64,000 nucleotides of DNA from Pseudomonas sp. JM0905a (GCF_014700075.1 NZ_JACXBU010000008.1:1-64000); one strand, 5' to 3'; shown: positions 47,291-56,287, numbered from the stretch's first letter. A program made the numbers and translations. Notes: a model not told the origin generated them from the sequence alone.

Positions 47291-47617
47291 TCAGGGATTA
47301 CCGGTGCTGGTGCCAAGGCCCCTGGAGTTGCGTTCCAGCTGCTGCTCCAGCACCGGAATGGCCTGGTCGCGCTGCTCCAGGGACTCGCGCAGGCGCTGTT
47401 CCTGGTCCGGACGCTTCATCAATTGCGGACTGCCGCTCTGCGGCGACGGGCTGGTGACCGCGCGCGGCACAACCTGCGAATAGGGCTGCGGATTTGCCGT
47501 TCCGGGCGATCCTGCCGGCGCCTGCAGCGGCGCCCGCAGCAGCGGGGGATTCTGCGCCAGTGCGCCCCCGGCGATCAGGGCCATCGCCAGGAGCAGAGGA
47601 ATTCGGGAGCGAGTCAT
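47291..47617 (-). CDS. Small secreted Pro/Gln-rich protein, unknown function
   Basis: A 108-residue protein with a signal peptide (MTRSRIPLLLAMALIAGGALA) and a Pro/Gln/Ser-rich mature part ending in a short coiled-coil-like segment (QRLRESLEQRDQAIPVLEQQLE). AGGAGG is upstream. It is convergent with the oligopeptidase gene and diverges from yajD across a large inverted repeat. No family recognised. Confidence 0.68.
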   Translation of the reverse strand: MTRSRIPLLLAMALIAGGALAQNPPLLRAPLQAPAGSPGTANPQPYSQVVPRAVTSPSPQSGSPQLMKRPDQEQRLRESLEQRDQAIPVLEQQLERNSRGLGTSTGNP

Positions 47618-47647
47618 GCTGCGGCCTCCTGCTCATCAGTGAGTCCA

Positions 47648-47720
47648 GTCTAGTTCCCGCCGGATCAGGTGTTTCCCGACGCGACGGGATGCCAGCGATC
47701 CGGCGTCCCCGGAACTAGAC
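47648..47720. promoter_or_regulatory. Symmetric 73-bp inverted repeat between divergent genes
   Basis: GTCTAGTTCC-CGCCGGATC (47648-47666) is matched by GATCCGGCG (47697-47705) and GGAACTAGAC (47711-47720), with a 5-base bulge. An inner TCCCG/CGGGA stem lies at 47674-47689. The repeat ends exactly 30 bp from the start codon of each divergent gene (47617 and 47751). The outward-reading GGAACTAGAC could be a paired promoter -35 or operator half-site. Confidence 0.65.
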
Positions 47721-47750
47721 TTTTCACAAGTTCAGGCACGGGAGCGAAAG

Positions 47751-48125
47751 ATGAGTACGGGACCGTCGGCGACCCCGACCGGCAAGCTGGACAAACTGCT
47801 CGCCGACGAACGCAAGCGGCGCGAACACAGTTACCGGGAACAGGCGCTGAAGCTGTTTCCGTGGGTCTGCGCCCGCTGCGGTCGCGAATTCAGCGGCAAG
47901 CGCCTGTCCGAACTTACCGTGCACCACCGTGATCACAACCATGACAACAATCCGGCCGACGGCTCGAACTGGGAGCTGCTCTGTCTCTACTGTCATGACA
48001 ACGAGCACTCCCGCTACACCGACCAGCAGTGGCACAGCGAAGAACAACCCGGCGCGCGGCAGGGACCGCGCGCCACCTACAAGGCGTTCGCCGCCATCGG
48101 CGACCTGTTGAAGCGCGAGGAATAG
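47751..48125 (+). CDS. yajD: HNH endonuclease-like protein, YajD family
   Basis: A 124-residue protein with the zinc-binding HNH fold: CARCGREFS and CLYCHDNEH provide four Cys, and LTVHHRDHNHDNN the HH catalytic/metal residues. YajD proteins are conserved in gammaproteobacteria; a nuclease activity is presumed but not established. The DJ-1 gene follows after 41 bp. Confidence 0.85.
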   Translation: MSTGPSATPTGKLDKLLADERKRREHSYREQALKLFPWVCARCGREFSGKRLSELTVHHRDHNHDNNPADGSNWELLCLYCHDNEHSRYTDQQWHSEEQPGARQGPRATYKAFAAIGDLLKREE

Positions 48126-48166
48126 CCCGCCGGGCCGTTCGAAACCGAGTCTGCAAGGAGATCACA

Positions 48167-48862
48167 ATGAAGATCCTCATGGTACTGACCTCCCATGACC
48201 AGCTGGGCAACACCGGCAAGAAGACCGGTTTCTGGCTGGAGGAGTTCGCCGCCCCCTACTTCGCGTTCCGCGATGCCGGCGCCGAGGTGGTGCTGGCCTC
48301 CCCCAAGGGCGGCCATCCACCGCTGGACCCGAAGAGCGACGACCCGGAGGCACAGACCGAAGCGACCCACCGCTTTCGCGGCGATGACGAAGCGCGCCGG
48401 GCGCTCGCCAATACCCACATGCTGGCCGGCCTTCAGCCGGGCGACTACGACGCCCTCTTCTACCCCGGTGGCCATGGTCCGATGTGGGACCTGGTGGACG
48501 ACCTGCATTCCATCGTGATGGTCGAAGCCTTCTACGCCGCCGGCAAACCGGTCGGCGCCGTGTGCCACGCGCCGGCGGTACTGCTCAACGCCAAGGCGCC
48601 GGACGGCGCGCCGCTGGTGCAGGGCAACGCGGTGACCGGCTTCTCCAACTCCGAGGAAACCGCCGTCGGCCTGGCCGACGTGGTGCCCTTCCTGCTGGAA
48701 GACGAGCTGAAGGAAAAAGGCGGCCACTACTCCAAGGTGGCGGACTGGCAACCCCATGTGGTCGCCGACGGCAACCTGATCACCGGGCAGAACCCGGCAT
48801 CGTCCGAGCCCACGGCGGCGGCCATGCTGGAGCTGCTGAGTGGACGGCGGGGGGAGATGTAA
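48167..48862 (+). CDS. DJ-1/PfpI-family protein (Hsp31/glyoxalase-type)
   Basis: A 231-residue class I glutamine-amidotransferase-like protein. The nucleophile elbow is AVCHAPAVLL (Cys about 133) with Glu in the early region and a GHGPMWDL loop. The length and TGFWLEEFAAPY segment resemble Hsp31-type glyoxalase III/deglycase proteins. AAGGAG precedes the ATG at 48167. Probably handles reactive aldehydes such as methylglyoxal. Confidence 0.83.
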   Translation: MKILMVLTSHDQLGNTGKKTGFWLEEFAAPYFAFRDAGAEVVLASPKGGHPPLDPKSDDPEAQTEATHRFRGDDEARRALANTHMLAGLQPGDYDALFYPGGHGPMWDLVDDLHSIVMVEAFYAAGKPVGAVCHAPAVLLNAKAPDGAPLVQGNAVTGFSNSEETAVGLADVVPFLLEDELKEKGGHYSKVADWQPHVVADGNLITGQNPASSEPTAAAMLELLSGRRGEM

Positions 48863-48887
48863 CCCGAATGGCGACGGACCGATGCCT

Positions 48888-49007
48888 GTAGGGGCGAATT
48901 CATTCGCCAAGGGTAGCGCAGCAGCCCCTCCACCGCAGGCCTTCCAGACTTTCGCACCAGCCCGCCCCCCCTCACCCCCGGCCCCTCTCCCGCAGGCGGG
49001 CGAGGGG
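48888..49007. repeat. Half REP and CCCCTC/GAGGGG hairpin
   Basis: GTAGGGGCGAATTCATTCGC begins at 48888 and a CCCCTCTCCCGC/GGGCGAGGGG stem spans 48982-49007. Confidence 0.7.
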
Positions 49008-49075
49008 TGACTCGCGTCGGCGCGGCTAAAACAATCCTGAAGCCCATACACCGCCTGAAACTGAGCGAAATAGGT

Positions 49076-49373
49076 GGGGCGGGGACTCCGCCCCTTCAGG
49101 AGGCCGAGCGAAATCGTTGCAAAACGGAGCGAAGCGAAGTAACAGCCAAAGGCTGGCCCGAAGGGCGAGCGCAGCGAGTCAGGGGGACGAGCGGCATGGA
49201 TGCCGCGAGAGGCGTGTGGGGCCATGGATGGCCCCTCTCGCCGTGCCCCCGGCGCAACGATGAAGGGAGGGAACCCCGGCGAAGCCGGGGCCGAATGCAG
49301 GGGCAAGCGTTTTGGTTCCTTTTTGTGGGCGGCATTCCGACGTTTGAAAAAGGGACTCGCCTGGGAAGGCGAA
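49076..49373. repeat. Highly structured ~300-bp element, unknown function
   Basis: At least seven stems follow one another: GGGGCGG/CCGCCCC (49076-49094), CAGCC/GGCTG (49143-49155), GCCC/GGGC (49156-49166), GCGGCA/TGCCGC (49191-49206), GGGGCCAT/ATGGCCCC (49218-49235), CCCCGGC/GCCGGGG (49274-49290) and a long-range GTTCCTTTTT with AAAAAGGGAC pairing followed by TCGCC/GGCGA (to 49372). Open frames across it have no coding character. I recall similar sequences dispersed in many Pseudomonas genomes. It could be a structured RNA or a non-autonomous repeat; no transposase is present. Confidence 0.6.
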
Positions 49374-49430
49374 ACCAGATACATCCGCAGAACTCGGTAA
49401 GCAGCCGGGACTAGGACGTTCCAGCAATGC

Positions 49431-50654
49431 TTAACGCAACAGCTTGGTATCCAGCACGTCCGACGCGCCGCCCATGATGTTCTCGGTGATTTCGATGAAG
49501 TCCTTGGTGCTGGCCTTGTCCAGACGCATCAGGCCACGGGCGACATCATCCATGGAGTGCTTGCCGTCGGTGCGCAGGCGGATTTCCTTGTCCAGGTCCT
49601 GCAGCAGCAGTACGGCGCGGGCGGTGATGGCGCCGCTGGCATGTTCGCCGCGCAGGCTGTCCACCTTCTTGCTCCACTGGCGCAGCTGCTTGCGGATCGC
49701 CTCGTAGCGGTCGTCGCCCAGGCCACCGGCACGGCGCAGCAGTTCGATGGCGTAATACTCGGCCACCCCTTCACTGATCCAGTCACTGCGGTCGGTATCG
49801 CTGATCCGGCTGAGCACGTGCACCAGCTCGTGCACCAGGGAGCTGGTGCCGTTCTCGCTCACCATCGGGCGTGCCGAGTGCATGAAGAACGAGTTGGGTG
49901 CCGACAGGCCGCCACGCCACATGGGGTCGTTGGCGCCGACGATCAGCAGCTTGCCCGGCTCGCGGGGGAAGACTTCCTGGGCATGGGGCCAGACGAAGGT
50001 GAGCATCGTCAGGATGTCCATGCGCCGCATGCCTTCGCCCACCGGGGCGCTGACGGTGACATCGGTCGTCCCCAGGGTGGCCCGGCGGCTGCCCAGCTTG
50101 CCGGCGAGGATCCAGCCGGTGGGGCGGTCGAGCATGCGTTCGGGATTGTCGATGCGGAAACGGTTCTTGCCGATGCGCGGCCAGCCGGTTTCCACCGACT
50201 GCCAGCCGCTGGGCAGTTCGAACTGCAGGCGCGCCACCAGGTCGAGGCCTTCCACCATGTCCAGGCGTGCCGCCGGCACCAGGTCGTCGCCGCGCAGCAG
50301 TGCCCAGTCCGGGGTCATGCGGGCGTCGAAGCGGCCGTCGCCACGGGGATGGCTGATGCGCACCTTGTAGCTGAGGCTGGCCTTGCCCTTGCCGGGCACC
50401 CAGGTGCCGTGGCCCGGGTCTTCCTGGTTCCAGGTGCCGCTGGCCTTGAAGTCGCTGTAGTAGCCCTTGTCACCCAGGTCGAAGCGCAGGCTGCGTACGC
50501 CATCGCCCTTCTCCAGCACTAGGTTGACTTCCGCCTGGTCGCTCTCGGGCAGAAAGCGCACCTGATAGTCGAGATCGACCTTTTTCGCGGCCCACAACGG
50601 GGCGCTCAGGGTGAGCAGGACGGTGGACAGCAGCAGCTGGGAACGGGCGGACAT
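49431..50654 (-). CDS. Exported M61-like zinc metalloprotease-type protein
   Basis: A 407-residue protein with signal peptide (MSARSQLLLSTVLLTLSAPLWA). The beta-rich N-terminal half is followed by a helical domain with HELVHVLSR (HExxH, about residue 280) and the third ligand in ISEGVAEYYAIELL. This fits gluzincin aminopeptidases such as the M61 glycyl aminopeptidase group. Periplasmic peptidase activity is inferred; substrate unknown. Lies next to ycgN in the order I recall for PA1298-PA1299. Confidence 0.72.
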   Translation of the reverse strand: MSARSQLLLSTVLLTLSAPLWAAKKVDLDYQVRFLPESDQAEVNLVLEKGDGVRSLRFDLGDKGYYSDFKASGTWNQEDPGHGTWVPGKGKASLSYKVRISHPRGDGRFDARMTPDWALLRGDDLVPAARLDMVEGLDLVARLQFELPSGWQSVETGWPRIGKNRFRIDNPERMLDRPTGWILAGKLGSRRATLGTTDVTVSAPVGEGMRRMDILTMLTFVWPHAQEVFPREPGKLLIVGANDPMWRGGLSAPNSFFMHSARPMVSENGTSSLVHELVHVLSRISDTDRSDWISEGVAEYYAIELLRRAGGLGDDRYEAIRKQLRQWSKKVDSLRGEHASGAITARAVLLLQDLDKEIRLRTDGKHSMDDVARGLMRLDKASTKDFIEITENIMGGASDVLDTKLLR

Positions 50655-50779
50655 CGAGGATGGCTTCCTTGGTGGGTGTGACGGTCAGTCCCTGAGACTC
50701 GAAAGGCGGCGGTTTGATCCGTGACCGCCCCTGCAGCACGTTGAAAACGTGAGCGGCGCAGCCAGCTTCGAACAGCCTG

Positions 50780-51229
50780 CTAGCCTGCGCGGAAAATCAG
50801 ATAGTCCTCCCAATCATCCTCGGAGACGCTGTTCTCACTGAGCATGCGACCGGATTGGGAGATGCCCGTCTTGTGCACCGCTTCGGGGTCATTGCAGACC
50901 AGGTGGTGCCAGGGCGGCAGGTCCTTGCCCTCGGCCACCAGGCGATAACCGCAGGTGGGCGGCAACCATTGGAACTCGTCGGCCTGGGCCGGGGTGAGCT
51001 GGATGCAGTCGGCGACAAACTTGCGGCGATTGGCGTAGTCGGTGCAGCGGCAGGTCTTCAGGTCCAGCAGCTTGCAGGCGATGCGCGTGTAATAGACGCT
51101 GCCGTCGTCCTCGTCTTCCAGCTTCTGCAGGCAGCACAGGCCGCAGCCGTCGCAGAGGGATTCCCACTCTTCCTGATCGAGCTGTGCGAGGGTCTTGCGC
51201 TTCCAGAAAGGTTCGACTTTGGCGGCCAT
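50780..51229 (-). CDS. YcgN-family cysteine-cluster protein
   Basis: A 149-residue protein with the conserved Cys set [12 protein letters not shown] and [24 protein letters not shown] and CND later, as in the YcgN/YkgJ-like putative Fe-S or zinc cluster family. ATG at 51229 ([14 protein letters not shown]) is preferred to the open extension. Function unknown. Confidence 0.85.
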   Translation of the reverse strand: MAAKVEPFWKRKTLAQLDQEEWESLCDGCGLCCLQKLEDEDDGSVYYTRIACKLLDLKTCRCTDYANRRKFVADCIQLTPAQADEFQWLPPTCGYRLVAEGKDLPPWHHLVCNDPEAVHKTGISQSGRMLSENSVSEDDWEDYLIFRAG

Positions 51230-51322
51230 GGCGTGCGGGGGGTTGGTTCGGGGGGCGCGTAGTCTAGTCGGGTACAGGGTATCGGCCAAGCATAGCTGAC
51301 CGTCGGTTACAGCTTGGCCAAC

Positions 51323-52252
51323 TCAGTAGCCACGCTCGAAATTGACCTGCCCGCGCAACGGTTCGCCCGCCTGGTAGTGGTTGAGGTTGTCGACGAACAG
51401 CCGGGCCATGGCGCTGGGCAGCGTGGGTGCGGAGCTGTGGCCGGTGACCAGCAGGTTGGGCGCGTTCCAGAACGGATGCCAGGTGGGCAACGGTTCTTCA
51501 CGACAGACGTCGATCACCGCAGCCGCCAGCTGGCCGGCCTGCAGAGCCGCCACCAGGTCCTGCTCCACCACCGCCACGCCGCGTCCGGCATTGATGAACA
51601 GAGCAGTCGGGCGCATGCAGGCGAAAGTCGCCGCGTCGTAGATGTCGCGGGTGGTCGGGGTATCCGGCAGCAGGTTCACCACGCAATCGGCCCAGGCCAC
51701 CTGCTCGGCCAGCGCCTCCATGCCGAAGACCCGCTCGAAAGGCTCCAGCGGGCGCGGCTCGCGGGCAATGCCATGGAGCTCCACGCCGAAGGGTTCGAGG
51801 AAGCCGGCCACGCTCTGGCCGATATCGCCGCTGCCGACGATCAGCACCCGCTTGCCGTCGAGGCTGCGCGGCAGGCGGTTGTCCCAGCGTTTCTCGGCCT
51901 GGGCGACGGCCCGCGAGAACAGCTGCCGCTGATGGGCCAGCAGGTAGGTGAGGACGTACTCGGCCATCACCTGGCCGAAGATGCCCACGGCACGGGTCAA
52001 CCGGTAGTCCTGGGGCAGGTCGGCGGCCAGCAGCGGGGTGATGCCGGCCCAGGTCGACTGCATCCACTCCGGCTTGCAGCCCCTGCGCAGCAGTTCCGCC
52101 ATCCGGTCGGGCTCGCCCAGCCACACCGGGCATTCCCGCGCGGCCTCCACCAGGCGATCTACATCGCTGCCGCCATGGAACTGCAGGCCGGTCTGGGTGC
52201 GCAGCAGGTCAGCGTAGAGAGCGAATTCTTCTTCGGCGATGAGGACTTTCAT
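51323..52252 (-). CDS. D-isomer-specific 2-hydroxyacid dehydrogenase
   Basis: A 309-residue NAD(P)-dependent dehydrogenase. The nucleotide-binding motif is VLIVGSGDIGQSVAGFL (about 137), the catalytic Arg in INAGRGVAV (about 233), Glu in VCREEPLP (about 262) and His in TGHSSAPT (about 283). It overlaps ycgL by ATGA, giving the order rnd, ycgL, dehydrogenase. Substrate (glyoxylate/hydroxypyruvate-like) is inferred from family. Confidence 0.85.
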   Translation of the reverse strand: MKVLIAEEEFALYADLLRTQTGLQFHGGSDVDRLVEAARECPVWLGEPDRMAELLRRGCKPEWMQSTWAGITPLLAADLPQDYRLTRAVGIFGQVMAEYVLTYLLAHQRQLFSRAVAQAEKRWDNRLPRSLDGKRVLIVGSGDIGQSVAGFLEPFGVELHGIAREPRPLEPFERVFGMEALAEQVAWADCVVNLLPDTPTTRDIYDAATFACMRPTALFINAGRGVAVVEQDLVAALQAGQLAAAVIDVCREEPLPTWHPFWNAPNLLVTGHSSAPTLPSAMARLFVDNLNHYQAGEPLRGQVNFERGY

Positions 52253-52545
52253 CAGATGGGGTCGTTCATCCGCAGCAGTTCTTCCGGCAGGTGCTCGATG
52301 TACTCATCCTGGGCCGGCGGCATCTGCAGGTGGTAGCCCTGCTTCTCGATGTTCTCCAGCACCTTGTTGATGTCCTCGCGGGCCAGTTGGCGCTCGGGGG
52401 TCAACACCAGGTCGAAGGTGTGCTGCGGGGCACCGAAAGCGGCGATCAGGGCTTCGGGCACACGGCTCAGGGCTTCGCGCTTGTCGACGTAGAGGTACAT
52501 CTCGTTCTTGCGCGGGCTTTTGTAGATGGAGCAGATACGTTTCAT
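52252..52545 (-). CDS. ycgL: YcgL-domain protein
   Basis: A 97-residue YcgL-domain protein ([20 protein letters not shown], then [11 protein letters not shown] and [23 protein letters not shown]). The length and adjacency to rnd match P. aeruginosa. The ATG at 52545 is chosen over an open extension. Function unknown, though conserved in gammaproteobacteria. Confidence 0.9.
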   Translation of the reverse strand: MKRICSIYKSPRKNEMYLYVDKREALSRVPEALIAAFGAPQHTFDLVLTPERQLAREDINKVLENIEKQGYHLQMPPAQDEYIEHLPEELLRMNDPI

Positions 52546-52592
52546 GGTCGGGCTCGTGGGGCGAGCCGTGCCGGACGGCACGGCGGATTGGT

Positions 52593-53720
52593 TCATTGGC
52601 CGGCCGTGGCCAGGGTGTCCAGCAGGGCCTGGCCCATCAGCTCGCGGCGCCAGCCACGCAGGCCGTCGGGCAGGCTGTAGGGGCCGTTGGGGAAACCGCT
52701 TTTCAGCAGGGCTTCCAGGTGCTTCTTGCGCAGCATCAGCTCCGGCGCCATGCCGAGGCGTTCGGCCTCCGCCTGGCCGACGGCACGCAGCTTCTTCAGC
52801 AGCGGCGAAGCATCCGGCGGCAGCGGCTCGGGCAGTGCCTCGGGCCACTGGTCAGGCGGCGTCTCGGCGGCCTCGCGGATCAATTTAAGCAGGGTATTGC
52901 CGTCCTGACGCACGGTGCGCGGGTGCATGTCCTCGATTCGCGCCAGGGACACCAGGTTGTCCGGCTGGAAACGCGCCAGTGGCCAGAGGCTGTGTTCACG
53001 CAGGATGCGGTTACGCGGCTGGTCGCGCAGGCGCGCTTCGATCTCGCGCCAGGCGCACAGCTCGCGCAGCACGGCGAGCTGGGCACGAGAAAGCTTCCAG
53101 GCCAGCTTGGCTTCGCGGTAGAGCTCTTCGGGAATGACTTCGCGGCGCAGGTTGGCCACCAGTTCGGCGCCATCTTCCAGCACCCAGGCACGCTTGGGTT
53201 CGGTCAGGCGCGGTTCCAGGGCAGCGTAGAGCTCGGCCAGGTGCTGCGCGTCTTCGGCGGCATAGCGCACCTGCATCTCGGTGAGCGGGCGCTGCAGCCA
53301 GTCGGAACGGGTTTCGTCCTTGGGCAGGTCGATGCCGAGGACCGCCTGCACCAGGCGCGAATAGCCCATGGAGTAGCCGATACCGAGGTAACCGGCGGCC
53401 AACTGGGTGTCCAGCAGAGGCTGCGGCAGGGAACCGGTCAGGCGCAGGAAGACTTCCAGGTCCTCGCTGCAGGCGTGCAGCACCTTGAGTACAGCCCGGT
53501 CTTCCAGCAGTTCGGCGAAGGGCGACCAGTCGCGAATCAGCAGCGGGTCGATGAGAAAGGCGTGTTCACCGTCGCCGACCTGCACCAGACCGGCCTTGGG
53601 GTAGAAGGTGTCGACCCGCATGAACTCGGTGTCCAGGGCCACGAAGGGCAGGCGCCGCCACGCGGCGCAGTGTTCGGCCAGCGCAGCGTCGTCGCGGATC
53701 CAGATAATGTCGATGGCCAC
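52593..53720 (-). CDS. rnd: Ribonuclease D
   Basis: A 375-residue 3'-5' exoribonuclease of the DEDD family. Exo motifs are seen: [15 protein letters not shown] (Exo I), [13 protein letters not shown] (Exo II), and [13 protein letters not shown] (Exo III with Tyr). The HRDC domain follows (about 210-290). RNase D trims tRNA and other small RNA 3' ends. A TATATA -10-like stretch lies just upstream (about 53749-53754). Confidence 0.93.
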   Translation of the reverse strand: MAIDIIWIRDDAALAEHCAAWRRLPFVALDTEFMRVDTFYPKAGLVQVGDGEHAFLIDPLLIRDWSPFAELLEDRAVLKVLHACSEDLEVFLRLTGSLPQPLLDTQLAAGYLGIGYSMGYSRLVQAVLGIDLPKDETRSDWLQRPLTEMQVRYAAEDAQHLAELYAALEPRLTEPKRAWVLEDGAELVANLRREVIPEELYREAKLAWKLSRAQLAVLRELCAWREIEARLRDQPRNRILREHSLWPLARFQPDNLVSLARIEDMHPRTVRQDGNTLLKLIREAAETPPDQWPEALPEPLPPDASPLLKKLRAVGQAEAERLGMAPELMLRKKHLEALLKSGFPNGPYSLPDGLRGWRRELMGQALLDTLATAGQ

Positions 53721-53790
53721 AGGGCTCTCCTTGAATCAGTGGCGCGCAGTATATATCGCGCCGGGTCCTCGCTTCGCGCCTTGCATCACT

Positions 53791-53824
53791 CCCGCCCCGC
53801 CGCTGCCGGTCCGCACGGGGCGGG
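53791..53824 (-). terminator. Stem-loop after the DapA-like gene
   Basis: CCCGCCCCG (53791-53799) pairs with CGGGGCGGG (53816-53824), 9 bp, just after the stop of the DapA-like gene. No T-run on either side, so termination would need help. Confidence 0.45.
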
Positions 53825-53831
53825 CGAGCGC

Positions 53832-54686
53832 CTAGGCCAGTTCACTGCGCAGTCTTTCCTGCAGGGCTTCGGAACTGGGCTGCATGGGCAAACGCAACTC
53901 GTCGCGGATCATCCCCTGCATCGCCAGCAGGCTTTTCACCGGGGCCGGATTGGGTTCGGCGAAGGCCAGGCGAATCAGTGGCTGTATTTTCAGGAAGATC
54001 GCACGCGCGGCCTCAAGTTCACCTTTGCCGATGCATTCGGCCATTTCCACGAACCGGCGCGGGTGGATATGCGCCGACGCCGCAATCGCGCCACGGCCGC
54101 CCATGCACAGGGTGGTGAAGATCTGCCCGTCTTCGCCGGTCAGCACATCCAGCTCACCGTCGCCAATCAGCGCGAGGGTGGTTTCCGGATTGCCGCCGCA
54201 GTCCTTGATGGCCACGATCCGCGGATGGCGGGCGAGCTGGCGCAGGGTGGCCAGCTCCAGGCGCACGCCGGTGCGGTACGGGATGTCATAGAGGATCACC
54301 GGCACGCTGGAGGCATCGGCGATGGCGCCGAACCAGGCGAGCAGACCTTCCTGGGACGGACGGATGTAGTAAGGCGCCGGCACCAGCACGCCGGCGATGG
54401 GGCGACGCTGCACCTCGCGCTGGAAAACCAGCAGGTCGGCCAGGTTGTTGCCGGCCACCCCCATCACCAGGCGGTCGCCGGGCACCTCTTCCAGCAGCGC
54501 GTCCAGCACCGCCAGTTGCTCGTCCTTCGACAGCGCCGCCGCCTCGCCCGTGGTGCCGCAGGCCACCAGCCCGGCCACGCCTTCATCCAGCAGGTGCCGG
54601 GCCAGGCGGCGCAGGGCGGGGAAGTCGATGGCGCCATCGTTGAAGGGGGTCACCAGGGCAACCCAGATTCCAGAAAACACAGGCAT
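53832..54686 (-). CDS. Dihydrodipicolinate-synthase family aldolase (DapA paralogue)
   Basis: A 284-residue DHDPS/NAL-family enzyme. The Schiff-base Lys (about 161) lies in VAIKDCGGN, the Tyr (about 133) in ILYDIPYRTG, and the GTTGEAAALS loop (about 44-53) is intact. ATG at 54686 has an AAAGGAG site. It is probably a lyase for a pyruvate adduct; whether it makes hydroxytetrahydrodipicolinate in vivo or is a catabolic paralogue is not decidable here. Confidence 0.85.
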   Translation of the reverse strand: MPVFSGIWVALVTPFNDGAIDFPALRRLARHLLDEGVAGLVACGTTGEAAALSKDEQLAVLDALLEEVPGDRLVMGVAGNNLADLLVFQREVQRRPIAGVLVPAPYYIRPSQEGLLAWFGAIADASSVPVILYDIPYRTGVRLELATLRQLARHPRIVAIKDCGGNPETTLALIGDGELDVLTGEDGQIFTTLCMGGRGAIAASAHIHPRRFVEMAECIGKGELEAARAIFLKIQPLIRLAFAEPNPAPVKSLLAMQGMIRDELRLPMQPSSEALQERLRSELA

Positions 54687-54774
54687 TGCAGATCTCCTTT
54701 GGCTGACCGTCAGAGTCACCGTCGGAGGGATGCAGGGAGGAGATTCGAAGGGGGGAAGACCCGGTTCACGCCTA

Positions 54775-54803
54775 CTGTCCTGTCAGCCCATCTGACGGGA
54801 CAG
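54775..54803. promoter_or_regulatory. Inverted repeat upstream of the DapA-like gene
   Basis: CTGTCC-t-GTCAG (54775-54786) and CTGAC-g-GGACAG (54792-54803) form an almost perfect 12-bp-arm repeat with a 5-nt loop, about 90 bp before the DapA-like start and just after the small candidate ORF. Confidence 0.5.
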
Positions 54804-54813
54804 CACGCCCCGG

Positions 54814-54921
54814 TCAAATGAGCGACTGTTTCTTGGATTTCTTGCCCGCGACAACGCCATAGGCCGACGCCTGGGCCAAGAGGGCCAGGGCGGAAACGGC
54901 GGAGTGGGCGATTGCGGACAT
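54814..54921 (-). CDS. Possible small protein, 35 residues
   Basis: ATG at 54921 to TGA at 54814, with a hydrophobic segment (HSAVSALALLAQASAYGVVA) and a basic tail (GKKSKKQSL). No clear ribosome site was seen, so it may be spurious. It is immediately followed by the inverted repeat at 54775-54803. Apart from these, the gap 54687-55100 shows no gene. Confidence 0.35.
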   Translation of the reverse strand: MSAIAHSAVSALALLAQASAYGVVAGKKSKKQSLI

Positions 54922-55100
54922 TGAAAAGCTCGGTTGGATCAAGCGAGGCACCGATACTGCTCAGTCCGCCCCGGGGCTGTCAACCGTGGCCTGCCTGATG
55001 GCACCACATTCACCCCTGGCGCCGGCCACGGGCGGCTGCTAAAAAGCCCGCGCAGAACAACAGGCTCCGGCCATCACCCCACCTCAACGGATACAAGAAG

Positions 55101-56162
55101 ATGAAGAAGCTGCTGGGCGTACTCGCCCTGCTGATCGCCGCCGTGGCGGTCTACCTCGCCGTCACGCCCGCCCCCATCGACCCGCTGGCCTGGGACGCAC
55201 CCAAGGCCCCGGTGATGACCGGCGTGCTGGAGCCCAACGACACCCTGATGAAGGCCGAGCTGATCGCCCAGGGCCAGGTGCATGGGCCGGAAGACACCGC
55301 CGTTGACGGCCAGGGCCGGCTCTACGCCGGCCTGCACGATGGCCGCATCGTGCGCATCGGCGAGAAGGGCGAGGTGGAAACTTTCGTCGAAACCGGCGGC
55401 CGCCCGCTGGGCATGGACTTCGACGCCGCCGGCAACCTGATCGTCGGCGACGCCTACAAGGGCCTGCTGCGCATCGACCCGCAAGGCAAGATCACCGTAC
55501 TGGCCACCGAGGCTGACGGCGTACCCTTCCGTTTCACCGACGACCTGGACATCGCCCAGGACGGCCGTATCTATTTCACCGACGCGTCCAGCAGATTCCA
55601 GCAGCCGGATTACCTCCTCGACCTGCTCGAAGCCCGCCCCCATGGCCGCCTGATGCGTTTCGACCCGCTCAGCGGCAAGATCGAGGTGCTCCTCAAGGAC
55701 CTCTACTTCGCCAACGGCGTGGCGCTGTCGGCTAACGAAGACTTCGTGCTGGTCAACGAAACCTACCGCTACCGCATCACCCGCTACTGGCTGAGCGGCG
55801 AAAAGGCCGGCACCCACGACGTCTTCATCGACAACCTGCCGGGCCTGCCGGACAACCTCCAGGGTGACCACCAGGGCACCTTCTGGGTCGCCCTGCCCTC
55901 CCCGCGCAAGGCCGACGCCGACTTCCTCCACACCCAGCCCTGGCTGAAGGCGCAGATCGCCAAGCTGCCGCGCATGTTCTGGCCCAAGCCGGTGCCCTAT
56001 GGCCTGGTGCTGCAACTGAACGAGAAAGGCGAGATCGTCCACAGCCTGCACGACACCAGCGGCACCCACCTGCGCATGGTGACGTCGGCCAAGCCGGTGG
56101 GGGATTACCTGTACCTGGGTAGCCTGGACAATGACCGGATCGGCAAGCTGAAGATTCGCTGA
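55101..56162 (+). CDS. SMP-30/strictosidine-synthase-like beta-propeller protein
   Basis: A 353-residue protein with an N-terminal hydrophobic anchor or signal (KKLLGVLALLIAAVAVYLAV). The propeller repeats include GPEDTAVDGQGRLYAGLHDG, RFTDDLDIAQDGRIYFTD and YFANGVALSANEDFVLV, typical of the strictosidine-synthase/SMP-30 family. These proteins are usually lactonases or of unknown role. Monocistronic. Confidence 0.8.
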   Translation: MKKLLGVLALLIAAVAVYLAVTPAPIDPLAWDAPKAPVMTGVLEPNDTLMKAELIAQGQVHGPEDTAVDGQGRLYAGLHDGRIVRIGEKGEVETFVETGGRPLGMDFDAAGNLIVGDAYKGLLRIDPQGKITVLATEADGVPFRFTDDLDIAQDGRIYFTDASSRFQQPDYLLDLLEARPHGRLMRFDPLSGKIEVLLKDLYFANGVALSANEDFVLVNETYRYRITRYWLSGEKAGTHDVFIDNLPGLPDNLQGDHQGTFWVALPSPRKADADFLHTQPWLKAQIAKLPRMFWPKPVPYGLVLQLNEKGEIVHSLHDTSGTHLRMVTSAKPVGDYLYLGSLDNDRIGKLKIR

Positions 56163-56170
56163 TGCCGATC

Positions 56171-56193
56171 GCCCCTCTCTCTGGGAGAGGGGC
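56171..56193. repeat. GCCCCTCTC/GAGAGGGGC hairpin repeat
   Basis: Perfect 9-bp stem (56171-56179, 56185-56193) 9 bp after the SMP-30 stop; could act in termination or message stability. Confidence 0.6.
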
Positions 56194-56242
56194 CGATGGG
56201 GGCGGGCTTCGCGACGCTCAGCGCTGCGCGGCCCGCGCCAAA

Positions 56243-56287
56243 CTACGGCAGGACTACGTCCTGCTTGGCGAATGAATTCGCCCCTAC
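56243..56287. repeat. Half REP forming the acyltransferase 3' end
   Basis: The minus strand reads GTAGGGGCGAATTCATTCGC from 56287; it is entirely within the acyltransferase reading frame. Confidence 0.8.

Noticed and set aside
49096-49427. Several ORFs in 49000-49430
   Set aside because: They run through consecutive hairpins of the structured repeat and show no start context or family resemblance.
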